Source of the DNA: Candidatus Pelagibacter sp. TMED275
GTDB taxonomy: Bacteria > Pseudomonadota > Alphaproteobacteria > Pelagibacterales > Pelagibacteraceae
DNA length: 14,474 nucleotides
Direction: 5' to 3'
Assembly: GCA_002169255.1 (NCBI GenBank)
Contig: NHLU01000021.1
Span: 3,079-17,552 of the forward strand
In this document: positions 6,441 through 14,474 of the stretch, in pieces
How positions within the stretch are numbered: position 1 is the stretch's first letter
Layout: the number at the start of each line of letters is the position of its first letter
Notes under the pieces: model-generated
What the model was told of the DNA's origin: nothing
Databases searched by the model: none
What the model saw: only the letters and a program-made list of their open reading frames with translations
Position numbers and translations under genes: made by a program

Positions 6441-7721
6441 TTATTTTCCAAATTTAGTTTTTTTAATTAATTGCTCGTACTGCGAGCTCATTAAACGTGT
6501 TTGAATTTGTGTAACTGTATCTATAGCAACTACAACAACAATTAAAATTGATGTACCACCCAGATAAAAAGGTATTGGATAGTTTGCAATCAAAAATTCT
6601 GGCATTAAACAAACAAGAGTCAAATATAGTGCACCAATGGTTGTTAACTTTGTTAAAATATTATCTATATATAATGCTGTACTTTCACCTGGTCTAATGC
6701 CAGGTACAAAACCACCATATTTTCTTAAATTTTCAGCAGTTTCGTTTGGGTTAAATGTAATTGATGTATAAAAAAAAGTAAAAAAAATTATTCCACTCGC
6801 ATATAACAGCATATACAAAGGTTGTCCTTGTGAAAAATATGAACTTATGTTTAAAAATGTATCGTTTGATGAAAAATTAAAATTTGAAAATGTTACAGGT
6901 AGTAACAATAAGGCTGATGCAAAAATAGCTGGAATTACACCTGCTTGATTAATTTTTAATGGTAAATGTGATGAATCCCCACCATACATTTTGTTACCCA
7001 TTTGTCTTTTGGGGTAATTAATTAGAATTTTTCTTAAAGCTCTTTCCATAAACACAATGAACATTATTGTTAAAATTAATAAGATGAATATAAAAATAAT
7101 CATTAAACTTGATATCGCTCCTGTTCTACCAAGTTCAAAAGTTGTCACTAAGGCCCTAGGTATTTCAGCAACAATTCCAGAAAATATTATTAAAGATATA
7201 CCATTACCTATTCCTCTTTGAGTGATCTGCTCACCAAGCCACATTAAAAAAATTGTTCCAGCAACAATAGTTGTAACAGTTGAGATTTTAAAAAAAACTC
7301 CAGGATTGATCACCAAATTTGATGATGCTTCCAATCCTACGGATAAACCATAACCCTGTAATGTTGCCAAAAGTACAGTTCCATATCTTGTGATCTGAGA
7401 TATTTTTTTTCTACCAGTTTCACCTTGATTTTTTAGATTTTTAAAATACTCGGACACACCAGTTAATAATTGAACTATTATAGAAGATGAAATGTAAGGC
7501 ATTATGCCGAGGGCAAATATAGCCATTCTACTAATTGCTCCTCCTGCAAAAACATTAAACATTCCAAGCAGTCCTTTTTGATTGCCGTCCATCAAAATTT
7601 GTAATTGTTCAGGATCAATACCTGGCAGCGGAACAAAAGTACCTAATCTATATACTGAAAGAATAATAATTGTAAATAAAATCCTATTTTTAAGATCATT
7701 ACTCTGTGGAGACGCACTCAT
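6441..7721 (-). CDS. secY: Protein translocase subunit SecY
   Basis: SecY is the ten-helix inner-membrane channel of the Sec translocon, working with SecE, SecG and SecA. The 426-residue protein matches the family end to end: RLGTFVPLPGID after helix 1, FNVFAGGAISRMAIFALGIMPYI (plug and helix 2), GEQITQRGIGNGIS (between helices 4 and 5), and THLPLKIN-type (SHLPLKIN) with FNPNETAENLRKYGGFVPGIRPGE in the cytosolic loops that bind SecA and the ribosome. The end IQTRLMSSQYEQL is also conserved. It sits in its classic place after rplO (3 bp gap) and before adk (4 bp gap), ensuring production alongside ribosomal proteins. Confidence 0.99.
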   Translation of the reverse strand: MSASPQSNDLKNRILFTIIILSVYRLGTFVPLPGIDPEQLQILMDGNQKGLLGMFNVFAGGAISRMAIFALGIMPYISSSIIVQLLTGVSEYFKNLKNQGETGRKKISQITRYGTVLLATLQGYGLSVGLEASSNLVINPGVFFKISTVTTIVAGTIFLMWLGEQITQRGIGNGISLIIFSGIVAEIPRALVTTFELGRTGAISSLMIIFIFILLILTIMFIVFMERALRKILINYPKRQMGNKMYGGDSSHLPLKINQAGVIPAIFASALLLLPVTFSNFNFSSNDTFLNISSYFSQGQPLYMLLYASGIIFFTFFYTSITFNPNETAENLRKYGGFVPGIRPGESTALYIDNILTKLTTIGALYLTLVCLMPEFLIANYPIPFYLGGTSILIVVVVAIDTVTQIQTRLMSSQYEQLIKKTKFGK

Positions 7722-7724
7722 TTT

Positions 7725-8183
7725 TTATTTTTTATATACCTGGTATGATCCGCCAGCCTTAGAAATCTTATCTATTGCTGATTTAGAAAAAAAATTTGCA
7801 GTAATATCAATTTTGACCTTTATATCGCCTGAACCTAAAATTTTAATTTTATTGGTTTTTTTGTTTAAAATATTTAAATTTTTTAGGATTTTAATATCAA
7901 TTTTATTGTTAGGATCAATTTTCTTTTTTTCAATCAATTCCTGGACTTTTTTTAAATTCAATTTAGCAATCAAATTAGTTTTATGAAGTGAATTGAAACC
8001 TCTTTTAGGTAATCTTCTATATAAAGGCATTTGACCGCCTTCATAACTTTTAATTGCAACTCCTGATCTTGACTTTTGACCTTTGTGTCCTCTGCCTGAA
8101 GTTTTTCCTTTACCAGATCCAATACCTCTACCAACTCTTATTTTTTTTTCTGTTACTGATTTCATTGTGTTTAAATATGACAT
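7725..8183 (-). CDS. rplO: 50S ribosomal protein L15
   Basis: L15 binds 23S rRNA and is a central assembly protein of the 50S. The 152-residue product has the glycine/arginine-rich extended N-terminus (RVGRGIGSGKGKTSGRGHKGQKSR) and GGQMPLYRRLPKRGF, both diagnostic. The C-terminal globular half is more diverged and rich in Lys/Ile/Asn. The ATG shares a base with the rpsE stop (TAATG), so translation is probably coupled to S5. In most bacteria rpmD (L30) separates these two genes; here there is no room for it. secY follows after 3 bp. Confidence 0.98.
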   Translation of the reverse strand: MSYLNTMKSVTEKKIRVGRGIGSGKGKTSGRGHKGQKSRSGVAIKSYEGGQMPLYRRLPKRGFNSLHKTNLIAKLNLKKVQELIEKKKIDPNNKIDIKILKNLNILNKKTNKIKILGSGDIKVKIDITANFFSKSAIDKISKAGGSYQVYKK

Positions 8184-8683
8184 TATCCTCTCTTTTCTAC
8201 TATTTCTGATATTTTTTTATTTCTTATAGTTGAGATATGTTTTGGTGAATGTTGATTAGATAACGCCTTTAGACATGCTCTTATTACATTGTGTGGATTT
8301 GCTGTTCCCATAGATTTTGCCACTATATCTTTAATTCCTAAAACTTCACAAACTGCCCTAACTGGTCCACCAGCAATTATACCTGTTCCCTTAGGTGCTG
8401 ATCTTAATTTTATCCTACCAGCTCCATCTTTTCCATATATGTCATGATGAATTGTTCTGCCTTCTCTTAAAGGTATTTGGATTAAATTTCTTTTTGCCAA
8501 ATCATTAGCTTTTTTTATTGCATCTGGTACTTGTTTGGCTTTTGCATGAGCAATACCAATTTTACCATTTTGATTTCCAACAACTACTAATGCAGAAAAA
8601 CCAAATCTTCTTCCACCTTTTACAACTTTAGTTATTCTGTTTATATGAACTAATTTTTCTAAAAATTCATTATTTTTTTCCAT
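8183..8683 (-). CDS. rpsE: 30S ribosomal protein S5
   Basis: S5 lies at the 30S mRNA entry channel and contributes to decoding fidelity and mRNA unwinding. The 166-residue protein (E. coli 167) has the S5 double-stranded-RNA-binding N domain ([18 protein letters not shown]) and a C domain containing [22 protein letters not shown] and [13 protein letters not shown]. It starts one base after the rplR stop and ends overlapping the rplO start. Confidence 0.99.
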   Translation of the reverse strand: MEKNNEFLEKLVHINRITKVVKGGRRFGFSALVVVGNQNGKIGIAHAKAKQVPDAIKKANDLAKRNLIQIPLREGRTIHHDIYGKDGAGRIKLRSAPKGTGIIAGGPVRAVCEVLGIKDIVAKSMGTANPHNVIRACLKALSNQHSPKHISTIRNKKISEIVEKRG

Positions 8684-8684
8684 C

Positions 8685-9041
8685 TTAAAATTCCATTCCT
8701 TTTTTTCTTAATGTTTCAGCAAAAATTTTTACTCTACCATGATATTTATAAATACCACGGTCAAAATATACTTTGGTAATTTTTTTTTCATTAGCTTTTT
8801 TTGCCAATTTTTCAGCAACTGCAATAGAAAGATCTTTTTTTGTTCCACTTTTATTTTCTTTAATATCCTTTTCGTGCGATGATGCAGAAATTAATGTTAT
8901 ATTTTTATTATCATCAATTATTTGAGCTGACAAATTTTTAGAGGATCTCGATACAGATAATCTAAATCTATTTTCCTTAGCAACTTTTTTAATTTTGTTT
9001 CTTATTCTAAATTTTTTTCTTAAAGATGTATTTAATTTCAT
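8685..9041 (-). CDS. rplR: 50S ribosomal protein L18
   Basis: L18 binds 5S rRNA with L5 and L25 and places it in the central protuberance. The 118-residue product (E. coli 117) shows [20 protein letters not shown] in the N-terminal half and the conserved C-terminus [24 protein letters not shown], where YHGRV and the G at the end are family hallmarks. The N-terminus is strongly basic. Its ATG overlaps the rplF stop by one base (TAATG). Confidence 0.98.
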   Translation of the reverse strand: MKLNTSLRKKFRIRNKIKKVAKENRFRLSVSRSSKNLSAQIIDDNKNITLISASSHEKDIKENKSGTKKDLSIAVAEKLAKKANEKKITKVYFDRGIYKYHGRVKIFAETLRKKGMEF

Positions 9042-9580
9042 TATTTTTTCTTACCTTCTTTTCTAAGAATGTATTGACCAACTTCTTTAATGCCTTTGCC
9101 TTTATAAGGCTCTGGTGGACGTAAAGATTTAATTTGTGATGCAACCATTCCCACTAGCTGTTTGTCAGAGCCAGTAATTTTGACATTTGTTTGTTTTTCA
9201 ACAACAATTTTTATATTTTCTGGTATCTTAAAATTAATATCATGGCTAAAGCCCAACTGAAGATTTAAATCATTTCCTTTTATAGCTGCTCTATATCCCA
9301 CACCAACAAGTTCAAGATTTTTACTATATCCTTCGCTAGCACCTATAATAGCATTATTTAAAATACTTCTGTTCATTCCCCATAATCTCTTTGTATCATC
9401 ATTTATTATCTTAGGTTTAATTGATATGTCTTTTCCTTCATTAATTTTTATTTCAAAAATATCTGTATCAAAAGGTAATATTTTTTTTCCTTGTGGGCCC
9501 TCAATATTTAAAGAATTTTCTGTCATTACAACTTTAACTTTATCAGGTACTGGTATGTTTATTTTTCCTATTTTTGACAT
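9041..9580 (-). CDS. rplF: 50S ribosomal protein L6
   Basis: L6 sits near the factor-binding site and sarcin-ricin loop. The 179-residue protein (E. coli 177) has two tandem L6 folds. It starts [17 protein letters not shown] and ends with the signature [25 protein letters not shown], which binds 23S r[11 protein letters not shown] and LGFSHDI in the middle are also typical. Both ends form one-base TAATG junctions, with rpsH upstream and rplR downstream. Confidence 0.99.
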   Translation of the reverse strand: MSKIGKINIPVPDKVKVVMTENSLNIEGPQGKKILPFDTDIFEIKINEGKDISIKPKIINDDTKRLWGMNRSILNNAIIGASEGYSKNLELVGVGYRAAIKGNDLNLQLGFSHDINFKIPENIKIVVEKQTNVKITGSDKQLVGMVASQIKSLRPPEPYKGKGIKEVGQYILRKEGKKK

Positions 9581-9978
9581 TAAAATACCTTACAAATTAT
9601 TTCACCACCGAGTTTTTGTTTTCTAGCATCCATATCGCTCATTACACCTTTTGGTGTTGATATAATTGCTATACCTAAACCATTATTAATTTTTGGTAAG
9701 CTTTCAGCGCTAGAAAAAATTCTACGACCTGGTTTTGAAACCCTTTCAATTGTATTTATAACTGGATTTCCCGAGTTATATTTTAAATTAATTTGTAGAT
9801 CTGATTTGTTGAAATCTTTTTTTTCTACTTTGTAATCAATAATAAAACCTTCAGATTTAAGTACGTCAGCAATTTTTACTTTAAAATTTGAAGAAGGTAG
9901 CTCAATCTTTTTGTAATTTCTTACTTGAGCATTTTTAATTCTTGCTATCATATCGCCTATTGGATCACTTAAACTCAT
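9580..9978 (-). CDS. rpsH: 30S ribosomal protein S8 (start corrected)
   Basis: S8 is a primary 16S rRNA-binding protein (helix 21) and, in E. coli, the repressor of the spc operon. The 132-residue product (E. coli 130) begins MSLSDPIGDMIARIKNAQ, matching the family start exactly, and ends with GLGIAIISTPKGVMSD...GGEIICKVF. The longest open frame would begin at a TTG at 9996 inside rpsN. The ATG at 9978 is preferred because it has AAAGGA 5 nt upstream and no homologous residues precede it. It begins 11 bp after rpsN ends, and its stop shares a base with the rplF start. Confidence 0.98.
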   Translation of the reverse strand: MSLSDPIGDMIARIKNAQVRNYKKIELPSSNFKVKIADVLKSEGFIIDYKVEKKDFNKSDLQINLKYNSGNPVINTIERVSKPGRRIFSSAESLPKINNGLGIAIISTPKGVMSDMDARKQKLGGEIICKVF

Positions 9979-9983
9979 AATAT

Positions 9984-9989
9984 TCCTTT
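9984..9989 (-). promoter_or_regulatory. Shine-Dalgarno of rpsH (decides start)
   Basis: AAAGGA on the minus strand, 5 nt before the ATG at 9978, within the 11-bp rpsN-rpsH gap. It supports the ATG start of S8 over an upstream in-frame TTG that would overlap the rpsN end. Confidence 0.75.
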
Positions 9990-10295
9990 CTACCAACTAG
10001 ATTTAACCATACCTGGAATTTTTCCTTCGAGACCAAGTTCTCTTAAGGCAATTCTTGAAATTTTTAATTTTCTATATACTCCATGTGGTCTTCCAGTTAT
10101 TTCACATCTATTCATTATTCTTACTCTTGAAGAATTTCTAGGTAATTTTGATAATTTTTGTTGTGCTTTAAATCTTTCTTCTAGTGAAATCTTTTTATCC
10201 ATAATAATTTTCTTAAGTTTTTTTCTTTTTTCCTGGTATTGTTTAACCATCTTTATTCTTCTGTTGTTTTTATTTACAGCGCTAACTTTTGCCAT
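9990..10295 (-). CDS. rpsN: 30S ribosomal protein S14, zinc-free type
   Basis: S14 binds late in the 30S head next to S3 and S10. The product is 101 residues, the same as E. coli, and of the long zinc-free (C-) type. It has a single Cys (in [11 protein letters not shown]) and no CxxC pairs, and ends [14 protein letters not shown], diagnostic of S14. A strong AAGGAG (10305-10310) lies 9 nt before the ATG, inside the end of rplE. One base separates it from rplE. Confidence 0.98.
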   Translation of the reverse strand: MAKVSAVNKNNRRIKMVKQYQEKRKKLKKIIMDKKISLEERFKAQQKLSKLPRNSSRVRIMNRCEITGRPHGVYRKLKISRIALRELGLEGKIPGMVKSSW

Positions 10296-10296
10296 A

Positions 10297-10848
10297 TTAG
10301 TTATCTCCTTTTGTTTTAAATGGGAAATTTAATTTTTGTAATAATTTTAAACTATGATCTTTATTGTTTGATTTAATTACAATTGTTACATCTAAGCCTC
10401 TAATTTTATCAACTTTATCAAAATTTACCTCAGGGAAAATTATATGCTCTTTAATACCAAATGAATAATTACCAAATTTATCAAATCCTTTATCTGACAG
10501 TCCTCTAAAATCTTTAATTCTTGGTAATGCTATATTTACTAGTCTGTCTATAAATTCATACATCTTATTTTTCCTTAATGTTACTTTTAATCCTGCTTGC
10601 GTTCCTTTTCTTGTTTTAAAATTAGATATTGATTTTCTGAATTTGGTGATTACTGGTTTTTGACCAGTTATTTTTGCTAGATCCTCCTCACAAAATTTAA
10701 TGATTTTATTATCATTTCCGTCTATTCCAAGTCCCATATTTAGAATTATTTTTTCAATTTTAGGTGACATAAATTGATTTTTTAAATTAAACTCTGTTTT
10801 TAGTTCTGGTAAAATTTTATTTTTGTATATTTCTTTAAGCCTAGTCAT
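10297..10848 (-). CDS. rplE: 50S ribosomal protein L5
   Basis: L5 binds 5S rRNA and contacts S13 and the P-site tRNA in the central protuberance. The 183-residue protein (E. coli 179) contains [49 protein letters not shown] and [14 protein letters not shown], all characteristic of the family. The start shares a base with the rplX stop (TAATG) and is probably translationally coupled to it. Confidence 0.99.
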   Translation of the reverse strand: MTRLKEIYKNKILPELKTEFNLKNQFMSPKIEKIILNMGLGIDGNDNKIIKFCEEDLAKITGQKPVITKFRKSISNFKTRKGTQAGLKVTLRKNKMYEFIDRLVNIALPRIKDFRGLSDKGFDKFGNYSFGIKEHIIFPEVNFDKVDKIRGLDVTIVIKSNNKDHSLKLLQKLNFPFKTKGDN

Positions 10849-11096
10849 TATTTTTTAGCCTCATCTTTTTTTTTTTTATTATCAAATAATATTAGATTTG
10901 AAATATTAATAAAATTTTCCTTTGTAACTATTCCACCTTTTTTTTCTTTTGTTGTTTTGATATGTTTTTTCACCATATTCATCCCTTTAACTTTAGCTCT
11001 ATTTTTTTTTCTATCTATTTCAATAATTTCACCAGTTTTATTTTTATCTTTTCCTGTTAAAATTTTTACATTATTACCTTTTTTTACAATACTCAT
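10848..11096 (-). CDS. rplX: 50S ribosomal protein L24, C-terminally short
   Basis: L24 is an early assembly initiator of the 50S and lies near the tunnel exit. The KOW domain is present ([20 protein letters not shown], residues 4-23). NMVKKH at 40-45, GGIVTKE at 54-60 and ISNL at 65-68 follow. The protein then ends in a Lys-rich tail at residue 82, whereas bacterial L24 is usually about 100-105 residues. The usual last segment (R-V-G-F-x-F followed by K-V-R and a hydrophobic residue) is missing. The 12-base A run at 10866-10877 encodes the tail. No frame continues the missing part before rplE, so this is a deletion rather than a frameshift. Its start overlaps the rplN stop as ATGA. Confidence 0.96.
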   Translation of the reverse strand: MSIVKKGNNVKILTGKDKNKTGEIIEIDRKKNRAKVKGMNMVKKHIKTTKEKKGGIVTKENFINISNLILFDNKKKKDEAKK

Positions 11097-11461
11097 AATA
11101 CCTCCGGTGCTAATGATATAATTTTCATTAAGCCTCTTGTTCTTAATTCTCTTGTTACTGGGCCAAAAATTCTTGTTCCAACTGGTTCACCTTTATCATC
11201 AACTAAAACAGCAGCATTATTGTCAAATCTTACTTTTGATCCATCTTCTCTATGTATGCCCTTCTTGACTCTTACAACGACAGCTTTATGAACTGTTCCT
11301 TTTTTAACTTTACCTTTTGGTATTGCCTCTTTTACTGCAATTACTATTGTGTCACCAATACTTGCGTATCTTCTTTTAGATCCACCAAGCACTTTAATGC
11401 ACTCAATTTTTTTTGCTCCAGTATTATCTGCAACTTGTAATTCTGTCTGAACTTGTATCAC
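11093..11461 (-). CDS. rplN: 50S ribosomal protein L14
   Basis: L14 lies at the subunit interface, contacting 16S rRNA helix 14. The 122-residue length is the typical one. The family pattern is complete: [19 protein letters not shown] at the start, [24 protein letters not shown], and [11 protein letters not shown] at the end. The start codon is GTG, overlapping the rpsQ stop as GTGA. AGGAG at 11469-11473 lies 7 nt upstream. The stop overlaps rplX by 4 bp. Confidence 0.99.
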   Translation of the reverse strand: MIQVQTELQVADNTGAKKIECIKVLGGSKRRYASIGDTIVIAVKEAIPKGKVKKGTVHKAVVVRVKKGIHREDGSKVRFDNNAAVLVDDKGEPVGTRIFGPVTRELRTRGLMKIISLAPEVL

Positions 11462-11694
11462 TTGACGTCTCCTATAACTTCAAATTTTTTATTTTTAGAA
11501 TGCGGCCTACATTCAATTATTGAAACTTTGTCACCATTTTTAAACTTATTTTCTGGATCATGGGCATTATATTTTTTTCTTACTTTCACAACTTTTTTCA
11601 ACACTGGATGTTGATATTTACGCTCCACCACTACTGTTATTGTTTTATTTGGTTTATCACTTACGACTATTCCAGATAATGTTTTTTTAGGCAT
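11458..11694 (-). CDS. rpsQ: 30S ribosomal protein S17
   Basis: S17 is an early-binding OB-fold protein of the 30S body. The 78-residue product has [62 protein letters not shown], all typical. An in-frame TTG at 11697 would add one residue, but the ATG at 11694 gives the family's MPK start and is preferred. The ATG lies inside the end of rpmC (8-bp overlap), and the stop overlaps the rplN start by 4 bp. Confidence 0.98.
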   Translation of the reverse strand: MPKKTLSGIVVSDKPNKTITVVVERKYQHPVLKKVVKVRKKYNAHDPENKFKNGDKVSIIECRPHSKNKKFEVIGDVK

Positions 11695-11878
11695 CAATTT
11701 TTCCTTTTAATAATGTTTTTAGTCTTGCTATTGTTTTTTTTGTACTCTTCACTTTAGAATAGTTAGTAAGCTGACCATTAATTTTTTGAAATCTCATATT
11801 GAACAAATCTTTTTTATTTTTATCAATATTTGAAATTACTTCACTTTTTTTTAATTTTTTTATTTCTTGTTTTTTCAT
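11687..11878 (-). CDS. rpmC: 50S ribosomal protein L29
   Basis: L29 lies at the polypeptide tunnel exit near L23, part of the SRP and trigger-factor docking site. The 63-residue two-helix protein equals the E. coli length. It shows [15 protein letters not shown] and a helical C-terminus ([11 protein letters not shown]) with the conserved Arg-Leu/Thr-Leu pattern. Sequence is Lys-rich and diverged, but position between rplP and rpsQ settles it. It begins one base after rplP and overlaps rpsQ by 8 bp. Confidence 0.96.
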   Translation of the reverse strand: MKKQEIKKLKKSEVISNIDKNKKDLFNMRFQKINGQLTNYSKVKSTKKTIARLKTLLKGKIDA

Positions 11879-11879
11879 A

Positions 11880-12287
11880 CTATATTCTCTTTATAAATTT
11901 TGTTTTTATTGGTAATTTAGCTGACGCTTTATAAAGTGCCTCACGAGCAATTTGTTCTGGTACACCATCAATTTCAAAAATAATTCTTCCAGGTTTTACT
12001 CTGCAAGCCCAGTATTCAGGAGATCCTTTTCCTTTACCCATCCTTACCTCAACGGGTTTTTTTGATACTGGTATATTTGGGAATACTCTTGTCCAAACTC
12101 TTCCTTGTCTTTTCATATGTCTTGTAAGTGCAACTCTTGCTGCCTCTATTTGTTTTGAAATAACTCTGTCTGGCGCCATAGCTTTCAAACCATAAGCTCC
12201 GTAATTAAGATAATTACATCTTGATGCAACACCATGAATTCTACCTTTATGTGCTTTTCTAAATTTTGTTCTAGTTGGCTGTAACAT
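11880..12287 (-). CDS. rplP: 50S ribosomal protein L16
   Basis: L16 contacts the peptidyl-transferase centre and A-site tRNA. The 135-residue protein (E. coli 136) starts [16 protein letters not shown]. It has the conserved loop [13 protein letters not shown], where R82 corresponds to the Arg that is hydroxylated in E. coli L16 (R81), and ends with LPIKTKF. It lies 2 bp after rpsC in the standard S10 operon order. Confidence 0.99.
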   Translation of the reverse strand: MLQPTRTKFRKAHKGRIHGVASRCNYLNYGAYGLKAMAPDRVISKQIEAARVALTRHMKRQGRVWTRVFPNIPVSKKPVEVRMGKGKGSPEYWACRVKPGRIIFEIDGVPEQIAREALYKASAKLPIKTKFIKRI

Positions 12288-12289
12288 AA

Positions 12290-12949
12290 TTATTTCTTAT
12301 TTGTCTCCTGACTAAATTCTCTCGTAAATATTTCACCCTTGTAAATCCATATCTTTACACCAATAATTCCATAAGTTGTTAATGCTTCTGCTTCTGCATA
12401 ATCTATATCTGCTCTTAAGGTATGAGATGGTATGCTACCTTCTCTCAACCATTCTGTTCTAGCAATTTCATTTCCAGCTAATCTTCCGCTTAAAGATACT
12501 TTAATACCTTTTGCTCCTAATCTTATAGCTGACTGCATAGCTCTTTTCATTGCTCTACGATATGAAACTCTTTTTACAAGTTGTTGAGCAATATTCTCAG
12601 CTACTAGGTACGCATTAGTTTCTGGTTTTTTAACTTCTTTAATATTTAAATTAACATCATTTGAAGTTATGTTTGAAAGCTTAGATTTAATCTTTTCAAT
12701 ATCACTTCCTTTTTTTCCAATTACAAAACCTGGACGAGATGTGTAAATTGTAACAAAACACTTTTGTGAAGTCCTTTCTATCATAACTTTTGAGACACCA
12801 GAATTTACAACATTTTTTTTAATATATTCACGTATTTTAAAATCTTCAATTAAGTATTTGCCAAAATCTTTTTTCTTGGCATACCATAAAGAGTCCCAAC
12901 CTCTATTAATGCCAAGTCTTAAGCCAACAGGATTAACTTTTTGTCCCAT
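12290..12949 (-). CDS. rpsC: 30S ribosomal protein S3
   Basis: S3 lines the mRNA entry tunnel at the 30S head. The 219-residue protein (E. coli 233) starts [13 protein letters not shown]. It has a type-II KH domain with the GKKG loop at 78-81 ([15 protein letters not shown]) and the conserved C domain ([41 protein letters not shown]). The C-terminal tail is shorter than in E. coli. The start overlaps the rplV end by 17 bp in another frame, so the two are probably translationally coupled. Confidence 0.99.
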   Translation of the reverse strand: MGQKVNPVGLRLGINRGWDSLWYAKKKDFGKYLIEDFKIREYIKKNVVNSGVSKVMIERTSQKCFVTIYTSRPGFVIGKKGSDIEKIKSKLSNITSNDVNLNIKEVKKPETNAYLVAENIAQQLVKRVSYRRAMKRAMQSAIRLGAKGIKVSLSGRLAGNEIARTEWLREGSIPSHTLRADIDYAEAEALTTYGIIGVKIWIYKGEIFTREFSQETNKK

Positions 12950-13331
12950 GTTTCTCCACTTCTTTTTTTTCAGTTAAAATTATTGTTAAATTAGAATAAG
13001 GTTTTTTTATTGGTGCAGCTCTTCCTTTTGCTCTTGGTCGAAATCTTTTCATAACAATTTGTTTGCCACAATATGCTTCTTTCACAACTAATTTATCAAT
13101 GTCATATTGATAATTGTTTTCAGCATTAGCAACGGCAGACGATAAAGTTTTTGATACATCGTTAGATATTCTCTTGTCTGAAAAAGATAGATTTCTAAGT
13201 GCTACATCAACTTTTTTTCCAACTATACTTTTTAAAATTGGATTTAATTTTCTTGTACTTGATCTTACGTTTTTATTTATAGATCTAACTACGTTTATTT
13301 TTTCATCTACAGTATTTTTTTTATTCATCAT
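12933..13331 (-). CDS. rplV: 50S ribosomal protein L22
   Basis: L22 reaches into the exit tunnel through a beta-hairpin. The core is seen from about residue 22 ([12 protein letters not shown]), through [10 protein letters not shown], to the hairpin [16 protein letters not shown] (95-110). At 132 residues it is longer than E. coli L22 (110), because of about 15 extra N-terminal residues and a basic C-terminal tail. Two adjacent ATG codons occur (13331 and 13328). The first is chosen because AAGGA at 13341-13345 lies 9 nt upstream of it. The last 17 bp overlap rpsC. Confidence 0.97.
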   Translation of the reverse strand: MMNKKNTVDEKINVVRSINKNVRSSTRKLNPILKSIVGKKVDVALRNLSFSDKRISNDVSKTLSSAVANAENNYQYDIDKLVVKEAYCGKQIVMKRFRPRAKGRAAPIKKPYSNLTIILTEKKEVEKHGTKS

Positions 13332-13337
13332 TAATTA

Positions 13338-13634
13338 TTATCCTTTTTTTGCTGTATCATCTTTAGCTTTTTTATCAGCTGGTGTATGACCAAAAAATTG
13401 TCTTGTTGGTGCAAACTCACCAAACTTATGTCCAACCATATCCTCTGAAACTGTGATAGGTATAAATTTTTTGCCATTATAAATTAGAAAACTAGCTCCA
13501 ATAAAATCTGGAATAATGGTCGATTTTCTTGACCAAGTTTTAATAGGTCTTTTATTTGAATCCAACTTTTGTTTGTCTACTTTTTTAATTAAGCTCTCCT
13601 CAACAAATGGTCCCTTCCATACAGATCTAGCCAT
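13338..13634 (-). CDS. rpsS: 30S ribosomal protein S19
   Basis: S19 forms a head complex with S13 near the A site. The 98-residue product (E. coli 92) has [29 protein letters not shown], and [24 protein letters not shown], all diagnostic. A short Lys/Ala/Asp-rich tail follows. It begins 3 bp after rplB and ends 6 bp before rplV. Confidence 0.99.
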   Translation of the reverse strand: MARSVWKGPFVEESLIKKVDKQKLDSNKRPIKTWSRKSTIIPDFIGASFLIYNGKKFIPITVSEDMVGHKFGEFAPTRQFFGHTPADKKAKDDTAKKG

Positions 13635-13637
13635 AGA

Positions 13638-14471
13638 TTACCTTCTTTTCCTTTTTCTTCTTCTTATAATAAATTTATCAGTTCTTTTATTATCTCTAGT
13701 TTTAAGGCCTTTAGCAGATTGTCCTGTTGGTGATACTGGATGTCTACCACCTGCTGATTTACCTTCACCTCCACCATGTGGGTGATCAACCGGATTCATT
13801 ACAACACCTCTTGTATGTGGTCTTCTTCCTAACCATCTAGATCTGCCTGCCTTGCCTATTTTGATATTTTTTTGATCTGGATTTGATAAAATTCCGATAG
13901 TTGCAAGTGATTTTGAGTTAATTTTTCTTACTTCGCCAGATGCTAATTTTAATAATGTGTAGATACCATCTGTACCAGAAATCGTTACCGATGTCCCAGC
14001 AGATCTTGCGATCTTACCACCAGCACCAGGCTGTATTTCAACGTTATGAATATTAATACCCACAGGAATGTTCTGTAAAGGCATACAATTACCTACTTTG
14101 ATTTCAATATCATTACCATTTATAACTTTGTCACCAATTTTTATATCTTGAGGAGCCAAATAATAAAATTTTTCACCATCTTCAAACTTTACAAGCATAA
14201 TATGACAGGATCTATTTGGATCATATTCAATTCTTTCGACTTCAGCACTCATATCAGTTTTTTTTCTATAAAAATCAACATTTCGATATTTTTGCTTATG
14301 TCCACCACCTGTATTTCTAGAAGTTATTCTTCCAAGATTATTTCTTCCTCTTGAAGATTTATTGTTATTTGTTAAAGGTTTATAGGGTTTGCCTTTCCAT
14401 AAGCCAGTTCTATCAACTATAATTGTTCCTCTCGTTGATTTTGTATATGGTTTAAATGATTTTAATGACAT
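13638..14471 (-). CDS. rplB: 50S ribosomal protein L2
   Basis: L2 is a primary 23S rRNA binder at the subunit interface, needed for peptidyl-transferase assembly. The 277-residue protein (E. coli 273) is complete. It begins MSLKSFKPYTKSTRG, has GRNNLGRITSRNTGGGHKQ and IQPGAGGKIARSAGT, and carries NPVDHPHGGGEG, where the essential His is H230 (E. coli H229). The C-terminus is strongly basic (RRRKRKRR). The ATG sits 3 bp from the window edge. The bases 14471-14473 read TAA on this strand and share the A of the start, so the upstream gene (expected rplW) probably ends there in a TAATG junction. Confidence 0.99.
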   Translation of the reverse strand: MSLKSFKPYTKSTRGTIIVDRTGLWKGKPYKPLTNNNKSSRGRNNLGRITSRNTGGGHKQKYRNVDFYRKKTDMSAEVERIEYDPNRSCHIMLVKFEDGEKFYYLAPQDIKIGDKVINGNDIEIKVGNCMPLQNIPVGINIHNVEIQPGAGGKIARSAGTSVTISGTDGIYTLLKLASGEVRKINSKSLATIGILSNPDQKNIKIGKAGRSRWLGRRPHTRGVVMNPVDHPHGGGEGKSAGGRHPVSPTGQSAKGLKTRDNKRTDKFIIRRRKRKRR

Positions 14472-14474
14472 TAT

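Noticed and set aside
9979..9996. Upstream TTG start for rpsH adding six residues
   Set aside because: It overlaps the end of rpsN, adds residues not in the S8 family, and ignores the ATG at 9978 that has AAAGGA at the right distance.
10860..10890. Frameshift in the A run as the cause of the short L24
   Set aside because: Neither alternative frame after the run restores L24-like residues. One stops at once, and the other gives a few unrelated residues before a stop inside rplE.
13516..13785. Plus-strand open frame opposite rpsS and rplB, with a Pro/Leu-rich end
   Set aside because: It is antisense to two certain ribosomal protein genes, and the Pro-rich end mirrors the Gly-rich HPHGGGEG stretch of L2.
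1..14474. CRISPR array, insertion sequence, prophage, tRNA/rRNA gene or defence system
   Set aside because: No spaced direct repeats, transposase or integrase motifs, terminal inverted repeats, tRNA-like folds or unassigned multi-gene stretch were seen. Every base outside short gaps belongs to a recognised housekeeping gene.

Overview
The window is very AT-rich and gene-dense. It looks like a piece of a streamlined alphaproteobacterial chromosome, most likely SAR11/Pelagibacterales or a similarly reduced lineage. Three things suggest this: the base composition (lysine, asparagine and isoleucine codons dominate, with long A/T runs inside genes), the near absence of intergenic DNA, and the gene order. 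adk lies between secY and rpsM, while rpmJ and rpsD are missing from the cluster, as is common in alphaproteobacteria. The taxonomic placement is inference from composition and order; no phylogeny was run.

Layout. Positions 1-540 (+) hold the 3' two-thirds of panC (pantothenate synthetase), cut by the left edge. 537-1916 (-) is mgtE (Mg2+ channel/transporter). 1917-1978 is a 62-bp divergent spacer. 1979-2599 (+) is lipB (octanoyltransferase for lipoate attachment). 2580-3494 (-) is an RluA/RluC-type 23S rRNA pseudouridine synthase lying directly behind rplQ. From 3515 to the right edge everything is on the minus strand and forms the tail of the S10 operon, the spc operon and the alpha operon. 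In transcription order these are rplB, rpsS, rplV, rpsC, rplP, rpmC, rpsQ, rplN, rplX, rplE, rpsN, rpsH, rplF, rplR, rpsE, rplO, secY, adk, rpsM, rpsK, rpoA and rplQ, apparently followed by the pseudouridine synthase.

Functionally this is the core translation and transcription block: large- and small-subunit ribosomal proteins, the SecY translocon channel, adenylate kinase and the RNA polymerase alpha subunit. Junctions are extremely tight. Four internal junctions, plus probably one at the right edge, share bases as TAATG; others overlap as ATGA or GTGA, which implies translational coupling. The only sizeable gap inside the block is 55 bp between adk and rpsM. It holds a near-consensus sigma-70-type promoter (TTGACA, 16-nt spacer, TATAAA) placed to drive the alpha operon. 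There is no rpmD (L30) between rpsE and rplO, where it usually lies, and L24 lacks its usual C-terminal segment.

I found no CRISPR array, insertion sequence, prophage, tRNA/rRNA gene, defence system or unknown gene cluster. This is a conserved housekeeping region, and the interesting points are matters of genome streamlining rather than a new system.
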